Source of the DNA: JABDBK01 sp964453575
GTDB taxonomy: Bacteria > Pseudomonadota > Gammaproteobacteria > DSM-16500
DNA: 18,421 nt
Reading direction: 5' to 3'
Assembly (NCBI GenBank): GCA_964453575.1
Contig: CAYVRW010000044.1
Location: 1 to 18,421 of the forward strand
Shown: positions 13,456 to 18,421 of the stretch, in pieces
Position numbering within the stretch: the stretch's first letter is position 1
Layout of the letters: each line of letters opens with the position of its first letter
Program-made: the position numbers and the translations under genes
Notes under the pieces: model-generated
Database searches by the model: none
The model's input: the letters and a program-made list of their open reading frames with translations, nothing else
Told to the model about the DNA's origin: nothing

Positions 13456-14928
13456 ATGAGCACCATACCACAAGCACTTACCTTTGATGATGTTTTACTT
13501 CTTCCTGCTGAATCCTCTGTATTGCCTAAAGACGTTGATTTAAAAACACATTTAACGCGCAATATTGTCCTTAATATCCCTCTTTTATCCTCAGCCATGG
13601 ATACGGTGACAGGGGCTAGATTGGCCATTGCCCTGGCGCAAGAAGGCGGTTTAGGCATATTGCATAAGAATATGACGATAGAACAGCAGGCAGAGGAAGT
13701 CCGCAGAGTTAAAAAATTTGAAAGCGGGGTAGTTAAAGACCCTGTGACAGTAAACCCGCAAACAACGGTACGGCAAGTCTTAGATAAGATTAAAATGTAT
13801 AACTTCCATGCCATGCCGGTGGTCGATAAAAACCAACAATTAGTAGGTATCGTAACAAGCCGCGATTTACGCTTTGAAATGGATCTTGATCAACCCGTAT
13901 CAAATATCATGACGCCCAAAGACCGCTTAGTGACTGTTAAAGAAGCCACGGAAAGAGAAGTGGTACGGAAATTATTGCATAAACACCGTATTGAAAAAGT
14001 GTTAGTGATTAATGACCAGTTCCAATTACGCGGCATGATTACAGTTAAAGATATGTTAAAAGAACAAGAAAAACCTTTTGCTTGCAAAGACCAATTTGGC
14101 CAATTACGTGTAGGTGCTGCCGTGGGTGTTGGCAATGAAACTGAAGACAGAGTAGCTGCATTAGTTGAAGCAGGTGTAGATATATTAGTGGTCGATACGG
14201 CGCATGGTCATTCAAAAGGGGTGATTGAACGTGTGGGCTGGGTGAAAAAACGTTACCCCGAAATGCCGGTTATTGCCGGGAATATTGCCACAGCGGCAGC
14301 AGCCCATGCACTTGCAGAAGCAGGAGCGGACGCTGTGAAAGTAGGCATTGGGCCAGGGTCAATTTGTACCACTCGTATTGTAACAGGCGTAGGTGTGCCG
14401 CAAATTACCGCCATTCAAAACGTAAGCCAGGCGTTGAAAGACACCGAAGTCGCTATTATTGCTGATGGCGGTATACGTTATTCCGGTGATATTTGTAAGG
14501 CCATTGCAGCAGGGGCCCATGCGGTAATGATAGGCGGCTTATTTGCCGGTACTGATGAATCGCCCGGTGAGGTTGAGCTTTTCCAAGGTAGGGCTTATAA
14601 ATCGTATCGTGGCATGGGCTCCTTAGGTGCTATGGCACAGCGTCATGGATCTTCTGACAGGTATTTTCAGGACAGCATGAGTTCTTTAGATAAACTGGTG
14701 CCCGAAGGCATAGAAGGCCGGGTTCCTTATAAAGGCAGTATGGTGAATATCGTGACCCAATTAATGGGCGGTTTGCGTTCAGGCATGGGTTATACAGGAT
14801 CCCCTGATATTGATGCCCTGCGAACCAAGACTGAATTCGTACGTATCACTGCTTCAGGGGTACGCGAAAGTCATGTACATGATGTGCAAATTACAAAAGA
14901 AGCACCTAATTATCAAACAGACCAATAA
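13456..14928 (+). CDS. guaB: inosine-5'-monophosphate dehydrogenase
   Basis: Oxidises IMP to XMP with NAD, the rate-limiting step of GMP synthesis; a cytosolic tetramer. The order is an N-terminal barrel part (QALTFDDVLLLPAESS), a CBS pair (about 95-205; MTPKDRLVTVKEA), then the rest of the barrel. The active-site loop GPGSICTTR has C304, followed by ADGGIRYSGD and MIGGLFAGTDESPGE. Residues KSYRGMGSLGAM and GSSDRYFQ mark the flap. At 490 aa it has normal length. The start at 13456 has GGGGAA seven bases upstream; the frame is open to a GTG at 13417, but that lies next to the -10. guaA follows after 15 bases. Confidence 0.97.
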   Translation: MSTIPQALTFDDVLLLPAESSVLPKDVDLKTHLTRNIVLNIPLLSSAMDTVTGARLAIALAQEGGLGILHKNMTIEQQAEEVRRVKKFESGVVKDPVTVNPQTTVRQVLDKIKMYNFHAMPVVDKNQQLVGIVTSRDLRFEMDLDQPVSNIMTPKDRLVTVKEATEREVVRKLLHKHRIEKVLVINDQFQLRGMITVKDMLKEQEKPFACKDQFGQLRVGAAVGVGNETEDRVAALVEAGVDILVVDTAHGHSKGVIERVGWVKKRYPEMPVIAGNIATAAAAHALAEAGADAVKVGIGPGSICTTRIVTGVGVPQITAIQNVSQALKDTEVAIIADGGIRYSGDICKAIAAGAHAVMIGGLFAGTDESPGEVELFQGRAYKSYRGMGSLGAMAQRHGSSDRYFQDSMSSLDKLVPEGIEGRVPYKGSMVNIVTQLMGGLRSGMGYTGSPDIDALRTKTEFVRITASGVRESHVHDVQITKEAPNYQTDQ

Positions 14929-14943
14929 AAGGCACCATTTAAC

Positions 14944-16500
14944 ATGAAAGATATTCATCAACACCGATTATTAATTCTTGATTTCGGATCACAATATACT
15001 CAATTAATCGCGCGTCGTGTGCGTGAAATAGGGGTATATTGTGAAATTCATCCTTATCATATGCAAGATGAAGCTATTCGTGAATTTGCTCCCAAAGGAA
15101 TTATTTTATCGGGTGGTCCTGAAAGTGTATTGGAATCCTCAGAAATTCGTGCCCCTCAAATCGTATTTGAATTAGGTTGCCCAGTACTCGGCATTTGTTA
15201 TGGCATGCAAACCATGGCGGTGCAATTAGGTGGTCAAGTGGCACAAGGAGAAAGCCGTGAATTTGGTTATGCAGAAGTTAGTATTAAAAATCCATCGCAT
15301 TTATTAGAAGGTATTGAAGATCAGGTAGGTGTATTACATGTTTGGATGAGTCATGGTGATCACGTTTCCATTTTGCCGCAAGATTTTTCATTATTAACTA
15401 GCACTGAAGGATGTGAAATCGTTGGCATGTTTGATGATTTACGAAAATTTTATGGATTGCAATTTCATCCAGAAGTTTCCCATACGCGGCAAGGTCAACG
15501 CATTTTAGAAAGATTTGTGTTAGATATTTGTCAATGCACACCTTCCTGGACTACGCACAATGTTTTAGAAGAAGCAATACAAAATATCCAACAACAAGTG
15601 GGTAAAGAACATGTGATTTTAGGATTATCTGGGGGCGTAGATTCATCCGTGTTAGCAGTTTTATTGCATCGTGCAATAGGCAAACAATTAACTTGTGTAT
15701 TTGTCGATACCGGATTGTTACGTCTAAATGAAGCGAAAGAAGTGCAAACGTTATTTGCCAAACATTTAGGTATTCATTTAGTGACGGTGTCTGCAGAAGA
15801 AAAATATTTGCATGCGCTCAAAGGTATTGATGATCCCGAAGCTAAACGTAAAATCATAGGAAAATTATTTGTTGAAATTTTTGAAGAACAAGCTAAAAAA
15901 ATTAGCGATGTTAAATGGTTGGCGCAAGGTACTATTTATTCCGATGTCATTGAATCAGCACATGCATCGGGCAGAGCGCATGTGATTAAATCGCATCATA
16001 ATGTAGGTGGATTGCCTGAAAAAATGCATTTGAAATTACTCGAACCCTTGCGTGAATTATTTAAAGACGAAGTGCGTAAATTAGGTATTGAATTGGGTTT
16101 GCCTTATGATTTAGTGAACCGTCATCCTTTTCCAGGGCCTGGCTTGGGGGTGCGAATTTTAGGTGAAGTAAAAAAAGCATATGCCGATAAATTACGTGCT
16201 GCCGATGCCATTTTGATAGATGAACTTTTTAAACATGATTTGTATTATAAAGTCAGCCAAGCGTTCGTCGTATTTATGCCTATCAAGTCCGTGGGTGTCT
16301 TAGGTGATGCTAGGCATTATGATCATGTGGTTGCGGTCCGTGTGGTAGAATCGACTGATTTTATGACGGCGCATTATGCTCGATTGCCGCATGAATTTTT
16401 AGAAAAAGTATCTAACCGTATTATTAACGAAGTGCATGGCATATCAAGAGTGGTATACGATATTTCAAGTAAACCACCTGCAACGATTGAGTGGGAATAA
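14944..16500 (+). CDS. guaA: GMP synthase (glutamine-hydrolysing)
   Basis: Converts XMP to GMP using ATP and glutamine ammonia. The glutamine amidotransferase domain (about 8-200) has catalytic C85 in VLGICYGMQ and H175/E177 in LQFHPEVSH. The ATP-pyrophosphatase domain has the P-loop LSGGVDSS (228-235), and the C-terminal dimerisation domain contains HPFPGPGLGVRI and ends TIEWE. At 518 aa it has normal length. It is the second gene of the operon; its stop codon shares one base with the tadA start. The Shine-Dalgarno (AAAAGG) is rather far from the ATG. Confidence 0.97.
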   Translation: MKDIHQHRLLILDFGSQYTQLIARRVREIGVYCEIHPYHMQDEAIREFAPKGIILSGGPESVLESSEIRAPQIVFELGCPVLGICYGMQTMAVQLGGQVAQGESREFGYAEVSIKNPSHLLEGIEDQVGVLHVWMSHGDHVSILPQDFSLLTSTEGCEIVGMFDDLRKFYGLQFHPEVSHTRQGQRILERFVLDICQCTPSWTTHNVLEEAIQNIQQQVGKEHVILGLSGGVDSSVLAVLLHRAIGKQLTCVFVDTGLLRLNEAKEVQTLFAKHLGIHLVTVSAEEKYLHALKGIDDPEAKRKIIGKLFVEIFEEQAKKISDVKWLAQGTIYSDVIESAHASGRAHVIKSHHNVGGLPEKMHLKLLEPLRELFKDEVRKLGIELGLPYDLVNRHPFPGPGLGVRILGEVKKAYADKLRAADAILIDELFKHDLYYKVSQAFVVFMPIKSVGVLGDARHYDHVVAVRVVESTDFMTAHYARLPHEFLEKVSNRIINEVHGISRVVYDISSKPPATIEWE

Positions 16501-16919
16501 TGTTTACTGACCAAGACCATCATTGGATGCAGCATGCACTGCAACTAGCAGAAGTAGCAAAATCTCACGAAGAAGTCCCTGTGGGTGCAGTGCTTATTTA
16601 TGAAAATAAAATCATAGGTGAAGGCTGGAATAGACCGATTTCATCGAATGATCCTACAGCGCATGCAGAAATGATTGCATTACGCGAAGGTGCGCAAACA
16701 CTTCAAAATTATCGTTTAATTCAAACCACTCTTTATGTCACGCTAGAACCTTGCGCCATGTGCATGGGCGCGATTATGCATGCACGTGTGAGTAGGGTGA
16801 TTTTTGGTGCATATGATAAACGAGAAAAAAATTGCAATCACCATGCAGAATATCATGGCGGATTGCTTGCTGAATCATGCGGGAAAATATTAAGTGAATT
16901 TTTTCTAGTAAGACGTTGA
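16500..16919 (+). CDS. tadA: tRNA-specific adenosine deaminase
   Basis: Deaminates A34 to inosine in tRNA-Arg(ACG), allowing decoding of CGU/CGC/CGA; a zinc-dependent cytosolic dimer. The protein is 139 aa. Zinc ligand H55 and proton-shuttle E57 lie in TAHAEMIALR, and C85/C88 in EPCAMCMGAIMHARV, the TadA signature. EVPVGAVLIY (about 25-34) is the start of the deaminase core. The start at 16500 overlaps the guaA stop as TAATG, implying coupled translation; a GTG nine bases earlier in frame is an alternative. The C-terminus (ILSEFFLVRR) is as expected. Confidence 0.95.
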   Translation: MFTDQDHHWMQHALQLAEVAKSHEEVPVGAVLIYENKIIGEGWNRPISSNDPTAHAEMIALREGAQTLQNYRLIQTTLYVTLEPCAMCMGAIMHARVSRVIFGAYDKREKNCNHHAEYHGGLLAESCGKILSEFFLVRR

Positions 16920-16925
16920 CAAGCC

Positions 16926-17945
16926 TCACATTAAAGAACATTTGGATTTTTTGGGCTCTTCTTTTTTGAGCTCTTTTTTTGTTAATACTGAATCGATTCG
17001 AGTAGCTGGAAAAATTCCTATTCGACTTAAAGGATTATAATAACCAAAAATGAGTTTAATCAGATCAGTGGTTATACCGGTTGTTTCATTAATCATTTGA
17101 ATAAGTTTAGTTTCTTGACTGTTAATCAATGGTTGTAATTTATTATAATTGTCCATAATGTCTTTTACTGTATAACTTATTCCTGGCATTTTTTCTTCTA
17201 TTTTACTCGCTTGTAATTGATCACATAAAGTTTTAAGCGACATTAATACAGAATTTTGTGGATCATAGGCTTCCAAAAAACTTCTAAACTTATCTGGATG
17301 ATGGATTTTAGCACCTTTTTGTATGAGGAATGTGATGATTTCAATACCATCATTAGATGGTAAACCTCTCATTGCAAGATCTAGCGCTGTCTGATCAAGG
17401 TTGTTTTTCGTTTCCAGATCTGCCTTAGCATCTAATAGCAGTTGTGTGAGTATTATATTGTATCGTAAAACAGCAAGCATGAGCACTGTATACCCCTCAT
17501 GGCTGGCCTGTATGTTGATTGTGTCGTTTGGTTTTGTTAAGAGAAGAGCAACCATATCCATATGATAAAAACGAACAGCTGTTATGAGTGCGCTATTATG
17601 AGGGTCATTAGGAGTGGTTCCATCAGTTGCGCCCGCATTTAATAATATTTGCGCTAATTTTAATTGATTATTATAAGCAGCTATTAAAAGGTACTCAGTA
17701 CGCTCAACTGGCGTAAGATTCTCCAAGTATTGTTTTAATAATGTTGATGTTTTGGGATGAGTTGATAATAAGTCTGCAATATCATCGGCTATTTTTATAT
17801 TTTTTACATTTATTTGTCGAGATACAATGTTTTTAAATGTTTTACCTACCTCAATTTTAGTGAAACTGGCTTGTTCTTCCAATAAGTTTTTTACTTCTTC
17901 TAAATCACCTGTATGAGCAGCTCCTTCAAGTGTTCGTGGGTTCAT
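16926..17945 (-). CDS. ankyrin-family protein A3 with C-terminal CSLM
   Basis: A 339-aa soluble protein with no signal peptide. An N-terminal ankyrin-like segment (TLEGAAHTGDLEEVKNLLEE) is followed by LLSTHPKT (59-66), also seen in A1, and ankyrin repeats at about 84-215: YLLIAAYNNQLKLAQILLNA, ALITAVRFYHMDMVALLLTK, YTVLMLAVLRYNIILTQLLL, TALDLAM. Then comes the module shared with A1 and A2 (about 201-246: IITFLIQKGAKIHHPDKF, LMSLKTLCDQLQAS), and a helical part with TTDLIKLIFGYYNPLS. It ends KKEEPKKSKCSLM: CaaX-type, C336, X = Met, favouring farnesylation, with a polybasic stretch just before, as in membrane-targeted small GTPases. GAGGAAAA precedes the ATG. It is convergent with tadA. A host-membrane-targeted effector is the likely role, by inference. 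Confidence 0.7.
   Translation of the reverse strand: MNPRTLEGAAHTGDLEEVKNLLEEQASFTKIEVGKTFKNIVSRQINVKNIKIADDIADLLSTHPKTSTLLKQYLENLTPVERTEYLLIAAYNNQLKLAQILLNAGATDGTTPNDPHNSALITAVRFYHMDMVALLLTKPNDTINIQASHEGYTVLMLAVLRYNIILTQLLLDAKADLETKNNLDQTALDLAMRGLPSNDGIEIITFLIQKGAKIHHPDKFRSFLEAYDPQNSVLMSLKTLCDQLQASKIEEKMPGISYTVKDIMDNYNKLQPLINSQETKLIQMINETTGITTDLIKLIFGYYNPLSRIGIFPATRIDSVLTKKELKKEEPKKSKCSLM
16953..16980 (+). terminator. possible terminator of the gua-tadA operon
   Basis: GGGCTC / GAGCTC arms (one G-T pair) with a nine-base T-rich loop, followed by seven T residues, 34 bases past the tadA stop. It lies inside the 3' coding end of convergent A3 (the lysine/glutamate-rich tail), so the match may be a by-product of AAA/GAG codons. 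Confidence 0.35.
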
Positions 17946-18064
17946 TTGGTTTTTTCCTCGGGCAATATATGCAAAAATTAACCTATTTTACTATAACATG
18001 TATAAAATAGAAACAAATCCTTTTTTTAGATTAATTATATAGTTAGGTGATTTTTTGACAGGTG
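17946..18064. other. AT-rich intergenic stretch upstream of A3
   Basis: Very AT-rich. TATAGT with a weak TTGTTT lies on the minus strand, at short spacing, and could drive A3; I cannot fix a promoter. At its right edge TGACA-GG-TGTCA (18056-18067) covers the stop codon of the next minus-strand gene. Confidence 0.4.
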
Positions 18065-18241
18065 TCAGGTTTGGAATTTTACCAAAAACAGAGTATTTTT
18101 TTTAATGCCATGTGCTTTAGCAATGTTTTGATAACGCTTTTTTTCAGCTGAAAGTTTTGGCACACTACCTAATTTTCCAGATTCAAAAGCAGTTAAAATG
18201 GCTTTTTCTTCAGCGCTTAATTTTTGTTTAGATTTTTTCAT
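18065..18241 (-). CDS. truncated ribbon-helix-helix antitoxin-like protein
   Basis: A 58-aa reading frame with a strong Shine-Dalgarno (GAGGAAAA). LSAEEKAILTAFESGKL, then SVPKLSAEKKRYQNIAKAHG closely fits the N-terminal half of a family of CopG/BrnA-like antitoxins, where this leader is normally followed by a basic K-K-x-K-R and an I-N-I-R-I-S ribbon-helix-helix. Here the frame runs into KKNTLFLVKFQT and stops, so the DNA-binding half is missing. The divergence point coincides with a run of eight A residues and a small inverted repeat. No toxin gene is recognisable upstream within the window (18242-18421 shows nothing convincing). It is probably a gene remnant or a shortened stand-alone version; family recall is from memory. 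Confidence 0.5.
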   Translation of the reverse strand: MKKSKQKLSAEEKAILTAFESGKLGSVPKLSAEKKRYQNIAKAHGIKKNTLFLVKFQT

Positions 18242-18421
18242 GTTGCGTTTTCCTCTTGTGTTTTTTTGTGACCTTTCGGCTTTTAAAAGCGGTTTTTAAG
18301 AAAATCTTTTCTTCATCATAATAGCTCACCCAATGGTGTCAACTTGAGAAAAGGTGTTCACTTCTCTGTCACCCCGCAAAATTTTTGCTCACAACTCTAC
18401 ATAAGAAAACAGGTGGTTATC
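18242..18421. other. right-edge stretch without a recognisable gene
   Basis: Contains the Shine-Dalgarno of the antitoxin-like gene and GGTGTCA-containing sequence near 18333. A minus-strand frame of about 36 codons ending at 18228 has a basic, lysine-rich product but no start signal; I do not call it. Confidence 0.3.

Noticed and set aside
13395..13814. 139-codon minus-strand frame over the start of guaB
   Set aside because: guaB on the other strand has full family motifs; this frame is a shadow.
18025..18046. TTAATTATATAGTTAG-like sequence upstream of A3, considered as a PmrA-type box
   Set aside because: Too AT-rich and too loose a match to separate from background.

Overview
The window looks like a chromosomal stretch of an AT-rich, host-associated gammaproteobacterium, most plausibly from the order Legionellales (Legionella, Coxiella, Aquicella, Rickettsiella or Berkiella-like). 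Two things point that way. The housekeeping genes (dapA with a bamC-like lipoprotein, xseA, guaB-guaA-tadA, a DsbB-like protein, a ZapB-like protein) have gammaproteobacterial character. Between them sit eukaryote-like genes of the type found in intracellular bacteria with effector repertoires: three ankyrin-type proteins, an F-box-like protein, a GHSKG serine hydrolase, and two proteins ending in CaaX-type prenylation motifs. The order is inferred from content; no database search was possible.

Left region (1-4890). The window opens inside a class IV PLP aminotransferase gene on the minus strand. A second, complete copy lies about 4 kb away (3778-4620). Between them are a minus-strand cluster of three overlapping small genes (an 86-aa ribbon-helix-helix-like protein, a 56-aa protein, an exported cupin) and a 581-aa serine hydrolase. 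A complete tRNA-Ser(CGA) gene follows the second copy. A 34-nt imperfect copy of that tRNA's 3' end and flank lies at 3590-3623, so the second aminotransferase copy sits between two att-like direct repeats. The two aminotransferase copies are identical in their 5' halves and diverged, mostly at silent sites, in their 3' halves.

Centre (4890-11280). A minus-strand operon runs dapA, a very short BamC-like lipoprotein, then an F-box-like/ankyrin-like protein ending in CVVS. Divergent from dapA is a plus-strand run: a GT39/ArnT-like membrane glycosyltransferase, a ZapB-like coiled-coil protein, and two tandem paralogous ankyrin proteins. The second ankyrin gene overlaps the end of the convergent xseA gene by four bases.

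Right region (11275-18421). xseA (minus) is divergent from a plus-strand series: a 66-aa membrane protein, a DsbB-like protein with a single periplasmic CXXC, and then guaB, guaA and tadA under their own good promoter (IMP to XMP to GMP, plus the tRNA-editing deaminase). Convergent with tadA is a third member of the ankyrin family, which ends in a lysine-rich tail and CSLM. The window closes with a short minus-strand gene resembling the N-terminal half of a ribbon-helix-helix antitoxin whose DNA-binding half is missing.

The theme is a core-metabolism backbone with putative host-directed proteins placed between operons and, for the F-box protein, inside one. Two are predicted to be lipidated by host prenyltransferases, and three share an uncharacterised module after their ankyrin repeats.
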